64,000 nt of DNA from FEN-1219 sp039933105 (lineage in GTDB: Bacteria; Pseudomonadota; Gammaproteobacteria; Steroidobacterales; Rariloculaceae): positions 62,001-126,000 of the forward strand of contig JBDTOT010000001.1 of the NCBI GenBank assembly GCA_039933105.1, given 5' to 3'. Within the stretch, counting starts at the first letter, position 1; every line of letters starts with the position of its first letter. The position numbers and the translations under genes are program-made. Below, in pieces: positions 51,983-61,385 of this stretch. The notes below the pieces were generated by a model. It searched no databases, was not told the origin of the DNA, and worked only from the letters and a program-made list of their open reading frames with translations.

Positions 51983-53662
51983 TCACTCGCAGGTGAAATT
52001 GGCGGCGACCCAGTTTGCGGGATCTTGCTGCTGGCCCGGTGGGCCCGTGTAGCGCGCGGTGTGTGGTTGCGCGCACACGCGCCGCTCGTTGGTCACCCGA
52101 CCGTCGGCCACGCGTTGCGCGACCACGGAGTCGGGCGCCACGCCCTGCTCGACCCAGGTCACGAGCGGTGTGAGCGGATCCCACTCGTTCGGCCCTGGAC
52201 CACCGCCGCAGTGACCCATGCCGGGGAACATGTATAAACGCGCGCGCTCGCGCGCCGCATCGATCTTGCCGCCGAAGGTTTTGCCGACAATCTGCCCGTA
52301 GTAGTCGAACGTGGGCTCGGGTGGCGCGCCGGCGTCGGCCCACCCATGCCACAGCACGAGCTTGCCGTTGTGCCCCACGAGAAACCGCGTGAGATCCGGG
52401 TCCGTCGCATCGAGCAGCGACTTCATCAGATCGGCCCGGCCGGCCGTGAAATCGTCGATGTCGAACTCCCACCACGCCCATTCCGGAGGCGTCGCGTGCT
52501 TATCCGGGCTATACGAGAGATCGTTCGCACGCGCCACCGGCACGCCGGGATCCTTCTCGTAGAACAGAAACGCGGTGTGATCGCGCGCGTTGAACAGGTG
52601 CTCGGGAAACATTTTGTTGCCGGCGTACGGCAGGTATTCGGTCCAGCCGCTCTCGGAGCCGAACGCACGACCTTTGATGATGGACCTGCCCTTGCTGTCG
52701 TACGGCCCGCGGTAGAAGTCATCGATCGTCTTCAGTTGGCGTTTCGTCAGGCAGTCGTCGGCATCGACGTCGCTCGCGCACATCTTGGCCGCGAGGTCGC
52801 GCGCGGGCGCGAAGTCGCACGCGAGCGGATTGTCGACGACTCCGTCCGTGATTCCGTCGCGCGCGTCGCAACGCGCGAGCACGGCGTCGCGCAATAAGTT
52901 CAGCTTGTTCAAGCTCTCGGGCGTACCGTCGTGATCCGCGTCGAATGCGAGGTTGCCTGCGTACTGGTCGCGAAACACGCGCTGCAACAACCACGTATGG
53001 CCGGCGTTCAAAGCCTCGTAGTACATGACGGGCGCACCCGCGCTGATACCGTCGAAATCGTTCGGAAAGCGCTGCGCCTCCATGAGCCCTTCGCGCCCAC
53101 CCGTCGAGCAGCCTTCGAAGTAAGCGTGCGCGGCGGGCTTTTTGTAGTACGCCGCGACGACGGATTTCGCCGCAGTCGTCGTCGTGTGCACGGCGCGATA
53201 GCCGAAGTCGATCTCGGCCTGACGGTTGTCGAACGCGAACGACGCGCCGGGCTCGGCGCCCACCTCGTGCCCCATGTTCGTGTTGGCGACGGCATATCCC
53301 TGCGCGAGGCGCTTGTCGGCAAAATCTAGGTCGCCGTCTTTGGTGCCGTCGCCCCACAACAGGAATCGACCGTTCCAGCTGGCCGGCAGCGGCAGTTGCA
53401 CGTGGTACGCAATGCCGGGCGGAATCGTCCCGCGCACGTAGCAGTAGCGCGGCGTGTCGGCCTTCGGCTCGACGATCTTCGCCATCGTCATCGTGAGATT
53501 CGGCAGCTCGAGCAGCGCCGCGCACGCGGCTGCATCCTGATCGAGCGCTACCGGCGCGGCTGCTGCCGGCGCTGCTGCCACCGCGTTCGGCTTCGGCCCA
53601 CGACATCCGACGCAGGCGAACGACGCCGCGACCACCATTAAAGAAATCCGCAGCAGACGCAT
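51983..53662 (-). CDS. Tannase / feruloyl esterase family protein
   Basis: This 559-residue esterase has the tannase-family core. The nucleophile serine lies in EGCSTGGREGLMEAQRFP, where the preceding cysteine pairs with the one next to the catalytic histidine in MFPGMGHCGGGPGP. A calcium-like DADHDGTPE site and the lid region (WTEYLPYAGNK) follow. It would cut ester links in gallate or ferulate esters. The start at ATG 53662 gives a signal peptide ending ACVGC, possibly a lipoprotein site though the -3 residue is unusual. GGGGAG precedes it. Confidence 0.88.
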   Translation of the reverse strand: MRLLRISLMVVAASFACVGCRGPKPNAVAAAPAAAAPVALDQDAAACAALLELPNLTMTMAKIVEPKADTPRYCYVRGTIPPGIAYHVQLPLPASWNGRFLLWGDGTKDGDLDFADKRLAQGYAVANTNMGHEVGAEPGASFAFDNRQAEIDFGYRAVHTTTTAAKSVVAAYYKKPAAHAYFEGCSTGGREGLMEAQRFPNDFDGISAGAPVMYYEALNAGHTWLLQRVFRDQYAGNLAFDADHDGTPESLNKLNLLRDAVLARCDARDGITDGVVDNPLACDFAPARDLAAKMCASDVDADDCLTKRQLKTIDDFYRGPYDSKGRSIIKGRAFGSESGWTEYLPYAGNKMFPEHLFNARDHTAFLFYEKDPGVPVARANDLSYSPDKHATPPEWAWWEFDIDDFTAGRADLMKSLLDATDPDLTRFLVGHNGKLVLWHGWADAGAPPEPTFDYYGQIVGKTFGGKIDAARERARLYMFPGMGHCGGGPGPNEWDPLTPLVTWVEQGVAPDSVVAQRVADGRVTNERRVCAQPHTARYTGPPGQQQDPANWVAANFTCE

Positions 53663-53922
53663 AGCTCCCCCTGCCATCGTTGCGCGACCGACCGAGCATA
53701 CGGCAGCCGCGCACCGCACTCCATCATGCCGATCTTCCGGTGCAGCGCACGGGCGCGAGCGTTCCGGTGGGCCGATGCGACCACGCTGCCGTCGACGAAT
53801 GCTACTGGATTGCCCGCGGCCGCGAGACATACATCACCGTGCCCACAAGCATCGGATCGACGATCACATCGGCCGCATCTCTGAATTCTTGACGGCCGGA
53901 ACAGCCCGCCGTGACGTAGGGC

Positions 53923-54948
53923 TCAGACGAGCACGGATAGCGGCGGTTCGTCGAGTGCCGCTCGCTGCTCGAGCAGCGCCTGGACGTGCTCTTCCCAGTA
54001 GCGCGGTTCGCCGAACCACGGGAACGCGCGTGGAAACGCCGGATCGTGCCAACGGCGCGTGATCCACGCGGTGTAATGCATCAAGCGCAGCGCGCGCAGC
54101 GCTTCGATCAGTTGCAGCTCGCGATAGTCGAACTGGCAGAATTGGCCGTAGCCTTCGAGCAGGTCGCCGAGCTGCGCGGCCATCTCGTCGCGCGAGCCGG
54201 CGAGGAAGAGCCACAGGTCCTGCACCGCCGGGCCGTTTACGCAGTCGTCCAAGTCCACGAAATGCGGGCCGGCGTCGGTCCAAAGCACGTTGTTGCGGTG
54301 GCAGTCGCCATGAATCCTGATCTCGCGGTAGCGGCCGACGTCCTCGAAGCACGCGTCGATCGAGTCCATCAGCTCGTTGGTCACGCTCTCGTAGCTCGCG
54401 ACGAGGTGCGACGGCAGCCAATCGCCCTCGAGCACCCGCTCGACCGAACGCATGCCCATCTCGACGCGGTCGAGTGTTTGCCGAACGCGAAACGGTTTCG
54501 TGCCACCCACGGCGTGCAACCTGCCGAGGAAACGGCCGAGCCACTCGCGATCCTCGCTCGTGCCGAGTTCGGGCCAGCGGCCGCCGCGCCGCTCGGAAAT
54601 CGCGAACCGATAGCCCTCGTGCTCGTGCAGTGTTTTGCCGCCGTGCTTGATCGGCGGCACGACGGGAATTTCCTGTGCGGCCAGTTCGAGCGCGAACTCG
54701 TGCTCCTCGACGATCGCGGTGTTCGACCAACGGCCGGGCCGGTAGAACTTCGCCACGACGAAGCCCTCCTCCACGCCGATCTGGTACACGCGGTTCTCGT
54801 AGCTCGCGAGACCCAGAATGCTGCCCGTGCACTCGTAACCGAAGCTCTCCGCCGCGCCAATGATGACGTCGGGCGTGAGCCGTTCGTACGGCACCGCGTC
54901 TTCCTGCGCGGATTTGTCCCGCTTACCGCCTTTCCGTGCGCGAGCCAT
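53923..54948 (-). CDS. srkA: SrkA/RdoA-type stress-response protein kinase
   Basis: This 341-residue kinase of the aminoglycoside-phosphotransferase fold has the nucleotide lysine Lys67 (VVAKFYRPGRW), the catalytic HGDCHRNN (His213, Asp215) and the metal site FVDLDDCVNGPAVQD (Asp232/Asp234). The RFYRPGRW and WFGEPRYWEEHV segments are specific to SrkA, which counters envelope and oxidative stress in E. coli. The ATG at 54948 has AAGGA about 5 bases before it and gives a basic N-terminus; an ATG 17 codons earlier is less likely. Confidence 0.92.
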   Translation of the reverse strand: MARARKGGKRDKSAQEDAVPYERLTPDVIIGAAESFGYECTGSILGLASYENRVYQIGVEEGFVVAKFYRPGRWSNTAIVEEHEFALELAAQEIPVVPPIKHGGKTLHEHEGYRFAISERRGGRWPELGTSEDREWLGRFLGRLHAVGGTKPFRVRQTLDRVEMGMRSVERVLEGDWLPSHLVASYESVTNELMDSIDACFEDVGRYREIRIHGDCHRNNVLWTDAGPHFVDLDDCVNGPAVQDLWLFLAGSRDEMAAQLGDLLEGYGQFCQFDYRELQLIEALRALRLMHYTAWITRRWHDPAFPRAFPWFGEPRYWEEHVQALLEQRAALDEPPLSVLV

Positions 54949-55055
54949 TCCAGTCCTTCGAACAATGAACGCCCCATCATAACAATGGGACACGGCCACC
55001 GTGGGTTGATATCCCGGTATGATCCGCAGCAGCTGATCGATTCAAGGAGCGAGTG

Positions 55056-55922
55056 ATGATTGCGGTATTCGGTGCAACGGGTAACACGGGGCGAGCGACG
55101 GTCAAGGAGTTGCAGGCGCTAGGCGAGCAGCCGCTCTGCATCGTGCGCAACTCGGACAAAGCCCGCGAAGTGCTGGGCGAGGACGTGCATACGGCCCTTG
55201 CCGACATCACCGATCGCTCCGCAATGGAAAAGGCGCTAAAAGGCGTCAAGACCGTATTCGTGGTGACCGGCCATAACCCGCAGGCCGACGAGCAGCAGAT
55301 CAACATTCTCGAGGCCGCGAAGGCCGCGGGCGCGAATTACTTCGTGAAGGTTTCTGGCGGCAAGGCCATCGTCGGCCCGAACGCGGAATCCGTCGTGGGC
55401 CGCGGTCACTACGCCGTCGAGGAAGCTGTTAAGCACAGCGGCCTGCGCTGGACGATCCTGCGCCCTGGGCTGTTCATGCAGAACACGTTCGCACAGGCGG
55501 CGTCGATCAAGAGCGACGGCAAGATGATCATGCCGTTTCCCGCCAAGATGCCGCTGGCGTTCATCGACGTGCGCGACACCGGCGCGCTCAGCGCACGCGT
55601 GCTCCGCGATCCGGACAAGCACGCGGGCAAGGTGTACGAGTTCACGGGCGTGCTCACCAATCTCGACGAGTTCGCACAGGTGTTCTCGCAGGTGCTCGGC
55701 AAGCCGGTCACGTTCGTCGCGGCCAACCTCGAGCAGGCCGAGAAAGGAATGCGCGCCCGCAATCTGCCGGACTGGCTCGTAACACACATGCTCTCCATCT
55801 CGCGCGCCGCCGAGCAAGGCGCGTTCTCCACCGAGGCCACGCAACCCATCCGCGACATCGTCGGCCGTGCGCCGTTGACGACGAAGCAGTTCGTCGAGAC
55901 GTTCAAGAGCGTGTTCAGCTGA
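55056..55922 (+). CDS. NmrA-like atypical short-chain dehydrogenase
   Basis: This 288-residue protein of the NmrA/QOR2 group binds NAD(P) by GATGNTGRATV at its N-terminus. FVKVSGGKAIVGPN and the WTILRPGLFMQN segment belong to the atypical SDR fold, which lacks the YxxxK of classical SDRs. It could be a quinone or NAD(P)H sensor/oxidoreductase. The ATG at 55056 is placed 6 bases after AAGGAG; the GTG just before it is too close. It is divergent from srkA and converges with the glucoamylase. Confidence 0.86.
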   Translation: MIAVFGATGNTGRATVKELQALGEQPLCIVRNSDKAREVLGEDVHTALADITDRSAMEKALKGVKTVFVVTGHNPQADEQQINILEAAKAAGANYFVKVSGGKAIVGPNAESVVGRGHYAVEEAVKHSGLRWTILRPGLFMQNTFAQAASIKSDGKMIMPFPAKMPLAFIDVRDTGALSARVLRDPDKHAGKVYEFTGVLTNLDEFAQVFSQVLGKPVTFVAANLEQAEKGMRARNLPDWLVTHMLSISRAAEQGAFSTEATQPIRDIVGRAPLTTKQFVETFKSVFS

Positions 55923-55936
55923 TCTGGGTGGCTGCG

Positions 55937-58300
55937 CTAGCCCGAGGTTCGCGCGAACACGGTGTGAGTGGCGCCCGTCTCAGCGGCGGTGTGTAGCCGC
56001 CACGTGAGCTCGACGCGGCTCGCACTCGCCAAGCTGCGAGTCGGAAGCACGACGGAATGCACCCCCGGCAAGCCAGGCTGAGTTGCGATTTCTTGCCACT
56101 CGCCGCTCTCGGTACGCCAACTTACTACGGACTCCGCCTGCACATTCACGCGCAGGTCGCTGCCCGTATCGAAGGCGACGACAGGCGCCCGCTCGCTCCA
56201 CACGGTGGTGCGCGGCAGCGGCACTCCGCCGCGGTAACGCTCGAAGACCGCCTGCGGGCAATCGACGCTCTTACCCGCCTGGCGCGATAGCGCGAGCTTG
56301 ATGAACTCGGCGTGCGTCCACGCCAGCGGCATCGCCGAGCCCGTGGGTTTACCGGGATACAGCCCCCGCGACGGAATTGGCTCGGCGTCCCACACCTGCT
56401 CGGGCAGCATGCCGTTCGGGCCCGTCATCGCGCTCATGGCACGCAGCAACGGCAGCGGATCGTTTCCAGCCAGGAGTTCGTAGTGACCGCGCTCCCCCGT
56501 GAGCAACGGCCACGCGCGGCCCGTGCCGGTGCCATCGAATTCGTGTCCATCGGCATGCTCGCCGTAGCCGTCGCCGTTGTAGCGTCGCCAGACGGAACCG
56601 TTCGGTGTCTCGACGCGCAGCAGCCTATCGACGACCGCGATCGAGCCCAGCACGCACGCGTGATCCGGCGGCCTCAAACGCCAACGAACGAGCTGCAGGA
56701 AGTCCGTAGACACCTGCGCGTCCGCGCTCGGCGCCGGTTCGTCGCCTCGATTTTTCAGCGGCAGCGGGTCGTGCCTGGCCTCCGGATTCCAAATGGCTTC
56801 CGGCGGCGCGGTGCGAATGTAGTGGCCGTCGACAGCCGCCTGCTTCGCGAGCGGCGTACCCTGCACGTACAGCCACGGCTCGATGCACGCATTCCAGTAG
56901 TCAGCGAGCTCGAGAGCCGATTCCTTTTCGTCGCCCGTGAGGAACGCCGTGCCCGCCACGAGCGCGGCGATGGTCATCGCGAGCGTGAACGCATTGATGC
57001 CGCGATTTTCCTCCCAGCGGTCCTGGTCCGTTACCGGGCCCATGCGCGTAATGAAGCCCAACGCTCTGCGCACCATTTGCGTGACGGCGATACCGTGGAG
57101 CGCATCACGCTCGTGCAACAGCGCCGCGAGAATCACCGGCAGAGCCGTCTCGTCGAGCTGCACGCCCTGCCAAAACGGCTCTCCGCCGAGCCATTGGTTT
57201 TGATTCCAATGGCCGTCCTCGTGCTGCGTCGCAATCAGACATCGCAGCACGTCTCGCGCTTCCGCTTCGCCGCCGACGCACAACAACGCCGACGCACATT
57301 CGACGAGATCGCGGGGCCAAATCAGGTGATAACCGCCGCGATCGTCTTTGCTGTTGCCCCAGGGAATGCTGAGACTTGCGACCATGGCGCCGGGATAGGT
57401 CTTATCGATGTGGCAGCGAAGCACCATTCGCGAGATCGCGAACTGCGCGTCGATGGCCGGCTCCCCGATCTCGAGGTCGTGACAGCTCGTATGCCAGTCG
57501 TCCCACGCCGCCACGTGCTCGCGCCACACGTTGTCGAACGGTTGTGCGAGCGCGGCGGCGGCGAGCGTAGCGGCCGCGCCGCGCGACGGGCCAAACGCGA
57601 GCGCCACGACGCAATCGCGCGCGAGTTCCCCCAACAGCGCAACGTTGCCGGGACCTGCACGCGCGTGCGTCCATTTCATTACGCCGTTCGCGTTGAAGTC
57701 CTGCCAGCCGTCGCTGAACCCTACGTAACCTGCACTTTGCCGCTCCAGCGCATCGCCTTGAGCTTGGTCCGCGGCCGCGAGCGCCAACGCGAACGGCCCT
57801 TGCTCGGCCCACAGTACTTTCCTGCCGTAGTGCATTCCGACGCCGGCGACGTTGTTCACTCCCGTGCCGCCCAAGTGCGGCGCGAGCAGCACATAAGGTT
57901 TGAGATCGGCGTCGCCGCGCAGCTGGACCTCGATGAGCAGCACGTCGCGCCACGGATCGGGCGTGATTCGCAACGTGAGCTCGAAGCGCTCGTGCCGATG
58001 CACGATCGTGGGCGCCGGGATGCCGGGCTTCGGCAGTGTCAGCTCATAGGCCTCGAGCCGCTTGACCTCGCACCAGAACCCTTTGCCGTCTGCGACAATG
58101 AAACCGAGATCGCGGATCTGCGGAATGTCGACGCGCGGATGGTAGACCTCGTTGACGATCCCGAAGCCGAGCGTGAACCAGACACGACTGGTGCCGAGAC
58201 TCGCGCCGACGAGGTCCTTGTTGCTCGATGTCCAGGTCGGCGGAATTCCCGGCGCGCCGGGCGCATCGTCGGCGGGCCCAGCCTCGTGGTCATCCGGCAT
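55937..58300 (-). CDS. GH15 glucoamylase (glucan 1,4-alpha-glucosidase), cytoplasmic
   Basis: This 787-residue enzyme releases glucose from the ends of alpha-glucans. It has an N-terminal super-sandwich domain (~20-270) and an (alpha/alpha)6 barrel (~280-690), with the general acid Glu430 in QDRWEENRGINAFT, the base Glu634 in LPEQVWD and LIWPRDLVECA in the substrate pocket. A C-terminal beta domain closes it. There is no signal peptide, although many GH15 enzymes are secreted, so it should act on internal glycogen or maltodextrin. It ends the ppgK-gnd-zwf operon, 14 bases after zwf. Confidence 0.93.
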   Translation of the reverse strand: MPDDHEAGPADDAPGAPGIPPTWTSSNKDLVGASLGTSRVWFTLGFGIVNEVYHPRVDIPQIRDLGFIVADGKGFWCEVKRLEAYELTLPKPGIPAPTIVHRHERFELTLRITPDPWRDVLLIEVQLRGDADLKPYVLLAPHLGGTGVNNVAGVGMHYGRKVLWAEQGPFALALAAADQAQGDALERQSAGYVGFSDGWQDFNANGVMKWTHARAGPGNVALLGELARDCVVALAFGPSRGAAATLAAAALAQPFDNVWREHVAAWDDWHTSCHDLEIGEPAIDAQFAISRMVLRCHIDKTYPGAMVASLSIPWGNSKDDRGGYHLIWPRDLVECASALLCVGGEAEARDVLRCLIATQHEDGHWNQNQWLGGEPFWQGVQLDETALPVILAALLHERDALHGIAVTQMVRRALGFITRMGPVTDQDRWEENRGINAFTLAMTIAALVAGTAFLTGDEKESALELADYWNACIEPWLYVQGTPLAKQAAVDGHYIRTAPPEAIWNPEARHDPLPLKNRGDEPAPSADAQVSTDFLQLVRWRLRPPDHACVLGSIAVVDRLLRVETPNGSVWRRYNGDGYGEHADGHEFDGTGTGRAWPLLTGERGHYELLAGNDPLPLLRAMSAMTGPNGMLPEQVWDAEPIPSRGLYPGKPTGSAMPLAWTHAEFIKLALSRQAGKSVDCPQAVFERYRGGVPLPRTTVWSERAPVVAFDTGSDLRVNVQAESVVSWRTESGEWQEIATQPGLPGVHSVVLPTRSLASASRVELTWRLHTAAETGATHTVFARTSG

Positions 58301-58314
58301 GGGTCACGAGCCTT

Positions 58315-59700
58315 TCAAGCGGTGGCGGGTGCGCGCCAGCGCGGCTCGGGCCGGCCGAGGTGGTCAGCTTCCTCCGGACCCCAGCTGCCTTGCGTGTAGG
58401 TATGCATCGGCGTGCTCATGCGGGTAAGCGGATCGACGATGCGCCAGCTTTCGATCACGGCGTCCTCGCGCGTGAATAGGGTAGTGTCGCCTGCGATGGC
58501 GTCGCCGATCAGACGCTCGTACGCGCTCATCTCGTCTTCACCGCTGTTGGCGACGTAGAGCTCCACGTCGCGGCCAACCAGCTCGACGCCCGGCTTCTTC
58601 GCGCGCGCGCCGATCGCAATCGCAACGCGATCGGGACCCAGCCTAAAGCGCACATAGTTAGTGCCCTCCGAGAGTTGCTCGGCGAACACCTGCTTTGGCG
58701 GATGCTTGAACTCGACCACGGCTTCGGTAGCCGTGGCCGCTAAACGCTTGCCAGCACGGATATAGAACGGCACATCCGCCCAGCGCCACGAGTCGAGGTG
58801 CAGGCACATCGCCGCATACGTCTCCACATCGGAGTCCTTTGCGACACCCGGCTCCTCACGATACCCGGCGTACTGGCCACGCACGAGGCTCTTGCCTTGC
58901 ACGGTGCGAATGGACTCGAGCACGCGATTCTTCTCGTCGCGCAAACCATCGACACCACGGCCAACCGGCGCGTCCATCGCCAAATGCGCGACGACCTGCA
59001 ACAAATGGTTCTGGACGACGTCGCGAATCGCACCCACCTCTTCGTAGAACTTGCCGCGACCTTCCATGCCGAGCGTCTCGGCCATCGTGATGGTCACGCT
59101 GCGGACGTGGTCGCGGTTCCAGATGGGCTCCAGGAACGTGTTCGCAAACCGAAAGTACAAAAGGTTCTGTACCGACTCCTTGCCGAGATAGTGATCGATG
59201 CGAAACACGTCCGCTTCGGCGAATACGCTGCGCAGCACGCGATTCAAGTGCGTGGCGGATTCCAGATCCCTGCCGAACGGCTTCTCCACCACGACGCGCG
59301 CGCCGCGCGCGATGCCGGCGGTGTTTAGCGCCAAGATCACCGTTTCGAACAAGCTTGGTGGAATCGCCAGGTAAAAGAGCGGACGTTGGCACTTGCCGAG
59401 CGCCTGCTTCACCCTCTCGAACGTGGCCGCATCGCGGTAGTCGCCGTCGACGTAGACGAGGTTGTCGAACAGCTTGCGCCGGCCCTCGGTGTCTTTCGCG
59501 TCACCGAACCGGTTCAGCGCATCGGCCACACGTTTGCCGAACGCTTCGCTGCTAATACCGCCGCGTGCGATCGCGATGATCGGCAGGTTGGCGCCACGCT
59601 TCATCAGCGATTGGACGGCCGGGAAAATCTTGCGGTGCGCGAGATCGCCCGTGGCACCGAAGAGCACGAGAGCGTCCGCATGTTCATTGGGCGTGCTCAC
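58315..59700 (-). CDS. zwf: Glucose-6-phosphate 1-dehydrogenase
   Basis: This 461-residue enzyme oxidises glucose-6-phosphate to 6-phosphogluconolactone with NADP or NAD. The dinucleotide site is GATGDLAHRKIFPA, and the active-site signature RIDHYLGKESVQN holds the substrate lysine and histidine. The start is a GTG at 59700 overlapping the gnd stop as GTGA, with GGAG 8 bases upstream; the frame stays open far upstream but that part lies over gnd. No 6-phosphogluconolactonase gene is found in the cluster. Confidence 0.95.
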   Translation of the reverse strand: MSTPNEHADALVLFGATGDLAHRKIFPAVQSLMKRGANLPIIAIARGGISSEAFGKRVADALNRFGDAKDTEGRRKLFDNLVYVDGDYRDAATFERVKQALGKCQRPLFYLAIPPSLFETVILALNTAGIARGARVVVEKPFGRDLESATHLNRVLRSVFAEADVFRIDHYLGKESVQNLLYFRFANTFLEPIWNRDHVRSVTITMAETLGMEGRGKFYEEVGAIRDVVQNHLLQVVAHLAMDAPVGRGVDGLRDEKNRVLESIRTVQGKSLVRGQYAGYREEPGVAKDSDVETYAAMCLHLDSWRWADVPFYIRAGKRLAATATEAVVEFKHPPKQVFAEQLSEGTNYVRFRLGPDRVAIAIGARAKKPGVELVGRDVELYVANSGEDEMSAYERLIGDAIAGDTTLFTREDAVIESWRIVDPLTRMSTPMHTYTQGSWGPEEADHLGRPEPRWRAPATA

Positions 59701-60710
59701 GCTGACTTCTCCACGTGCCCGCCAAATCCATACCGCATGGCCGACAGCACCTTGTCCTGAAAATCCGCACCGCCGCGCGAGCTGAAGCGCTCGTACAGTG
59801 CAGCGGTGATCACGGGAGCCGGCACGGCTTCGTCGATCGCAGCCTTCACGGTCCAGCGGCCTTCGCCCGAATCCGCGACGCGGCCAGCGAACCCTGCGAG
59901 CTGCGGGTCCTTCGCCAGCGCCGCGGCCGTCAAGTCGAGCAGCCACGACGTGATCACGCTGCCGCGCCGCCACACCTCCGAGACTGCAGCAAGATCGAAG
60001 TCGTACTGGTAAAGCGCCGGCTCGCGCAACGGTGTCGTCTCCGCATCCATTTCGTGTTTCGCATTGCCGATGTTAGCGCCGCGCAAGATGGCGAAGCCCT
60101 CCGCGTACGCGGCCATCAACCCGTACTCGATGCCGTTGTGCACCATTTTCACGAAATGCCCCGCGCCGTTGGCGCCGCAGTGCAGGTAGCCGCGCTCCGC
60201 GTTGCCGCCGGCGTGCTCCCGGCCCGGTGTCCGCACCAGATCGCCGCTGCCCGGCGCGAGCGTGGCAAAGATGGGGTCGAGCCGCGACACGGGAGCCGGC
60301 TCGCCACCGATCATCATGCAGTAGCCACGCTCGAGGCCCCACACGCCGCCGCTCGTGCCGACGTCGACATAGTGGATGTTCTTGGCGGCGAGCTCCGCCG
60401 CACGACGCACGTCGTCGACGTAGTACGAATTGCCGCCGTCGATCAGCGTGTCGCCGGGTTGCAGCAGCGGCAACAGGTCGGCGATCGCCGAATCGACGGC
60501 CGCCGCCGGCACCATGAGCCAGATCGCGCGCGGCGCTTTGAGCTTGCCGACGAAGTCAGCGAGGGATACCGCGCCCGTCGCGTGTTCTTTGGCAAGCGCC
60601 GTCACGGCCTGCGTGGATCTATCGAACACCACGCAGTCGTGGCCATTCCTGAGAAGCCGCCGCACCATGTTGGCGCCCATGCGCCCGAGCCCGATCATTC
60701 CGAGTTGCAT
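59697..60710 (-). CDS. gnd: 6-phosphogluconate dehydrogenase, short (NAD-type) form
   Basis: This 337-residue enzyme oxidatively decarboxylates 6-phosphogluconate to ribulose-5-phosphate. It has the GLGRMGANMVRRL nucleotide site, DGGNSYYVDD, TSGGVWGLERGYCMMIGG and the catalytic lysine/asparagine in GHFVKMVHNGIEYG. The length fits the short, usually NAD-preferring GndA/YqeC class and not the 470-residue NADP form. The ATG at 60710 has GGAAGGGG 5 bases upstream; an earlier ATG would overlap the ppgK gene. Its stop overlaps zwf. Confidence 0.94.
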   Translation of the reverse strand: MQLGMIGLGRMGANMVRRLLRNGHDCVVFDRSTQAVTALAKEHATGAVSLADFVGKLKAPRAIWLMVPAAAVDSAIADLLPLLQPGDTLIDGGNSYYVDDVRRAAELAAKNIHYVDVGTSGGVWGLERGYCMMIGGEPAPVSRLDPIFATLAPGSGDLVRTPGREHAGGNAERGYLHCGANGAGHFVKMVHNGIEYGLMAAYAEGFAILRGANIGNAKHEMDAETTPLREPALYQYDFDLAAVSEVWRRGSVITSWLLDLTAAALAKDPQLAGFAGRVADSGEGRWTVKAAIDEAVPAPVITAALYERFSSRGGADFQDKVLSAMRYGFGGHVEKSA

Positions 60711-60712
60711 AG

Positions 60713-61381
60713 TTACCCCTTCCATAGGCGAAAGCCGCCGACAAACGCGTCCGCGTTGCTGCCGCGGCGGCATTCCGACGGCAGCTCATCGAGCTTCGTC
60801 GCATTACCGCCGCCGATCAAGATCTCGTCGGGCTCGAGCGCTGCACGCAGGCTCTCGATCACGGCGAGCACATGCTTCGTCCACTTCTTCTTGCCGAGCC
60901 GCTCGAGCCCACGCGCGCCGACGTAGTCTTCATACGTGCCCTTCCGGTACGGCAAGTGCCCGAGCTCCATCGGCTCGACGGTGCCGGCAACGATGAACGC
61001 GGTTCCCAACCCCGTGCCGAGGCCCAGGAACAGCATGCGTCCGTTGCGATAGCCGCCGAGCGCCTGCATTGCAGCGTCGTTGATGACTTTCACGTGGCAA
61101 TCGAATCGCGCTTCGAAATCGAACGCAGTCCAGCCCTTACCGAGGTTGAAGGGTTCCGCGGCGATGCGCCCGTGCAGCACCGAACCCGGGTAGCCAATGG
61201 TGACGACGTCGTACTGCCAATCGGCGGTAGCGCTCTTCACTTTCGCCACCATCTTTGCGGCGGTGAGCTTCGGACCGGACGGAAATTTCCGCGGCTCTTG
61301 CTCACCGGTGGTGAGCATCTTGATGTGACTTCCGCCGACGTCGACGACGAGCACGCGTGGGGACGAACGGCGGCTGCGCAT
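60713..61381 (-). CDS. ppgK: ROK-family glucokinase, polyphosphate-glucokinase-like
   Basis: This 222-residue kinase resembles polyphosphate glucokinases: VVDVGGSHIK for phosphate, GYPGSVLHGRIAAEP, INDAAMQALGG with the catalytic aspartate, LGLGTGLGTAFI and GHLPYRKGTYEDYVG. The KKKWTKHV and IGGGNATKL segments also match that family. It would phosphorylate free glucose using polyphosphate and perhaps ATP. The gene lies between an unlinked oxidoreductase and gnd-zwf, and downstream glucoamylase would supply its glucose. GGAG stands 8 bases before the ATG; the stop is 2 bases before gnd. Confidence 0.88.
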   Translation of the reverse strand: MRSRRSSPRVLVVDVGGSHIKMLTTGEQEPRKFPSGPKLTAAKMVAKVKSATADWQYDVVTIGYPGSVLHGRIAAEPFNLGKGWTAFDFEARFDCHVKVINDAAMQALGGYRNGRMLFLGLGTGLGTAFIVAGTVEPMELGHLPYRKGTYEDYVGARGLERLGKKKWTKHVLAVIESLRAALEPDEILIGGGNATKLDELPSECRRGSNADAFVGGFRLWKG

Positions 61382-61385
61382 ACCG

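Noticed and set aside
53663..53922. Possible small genes in the 260-base gap before the tannase-like gene
   Set aside because: Short frames on both strands have no ribosome site or sensible composition; I see only likely upstream control sequence.
56312..58399. A 695-codon open frame on the plus strand opposite the glucoamylase
   Set aside because: It is antisense to a well-supported GH15 gene and is Arg/Val/His-rich, as expected from the GC-rich complement of real codons. No motif or ribosome site supports it.
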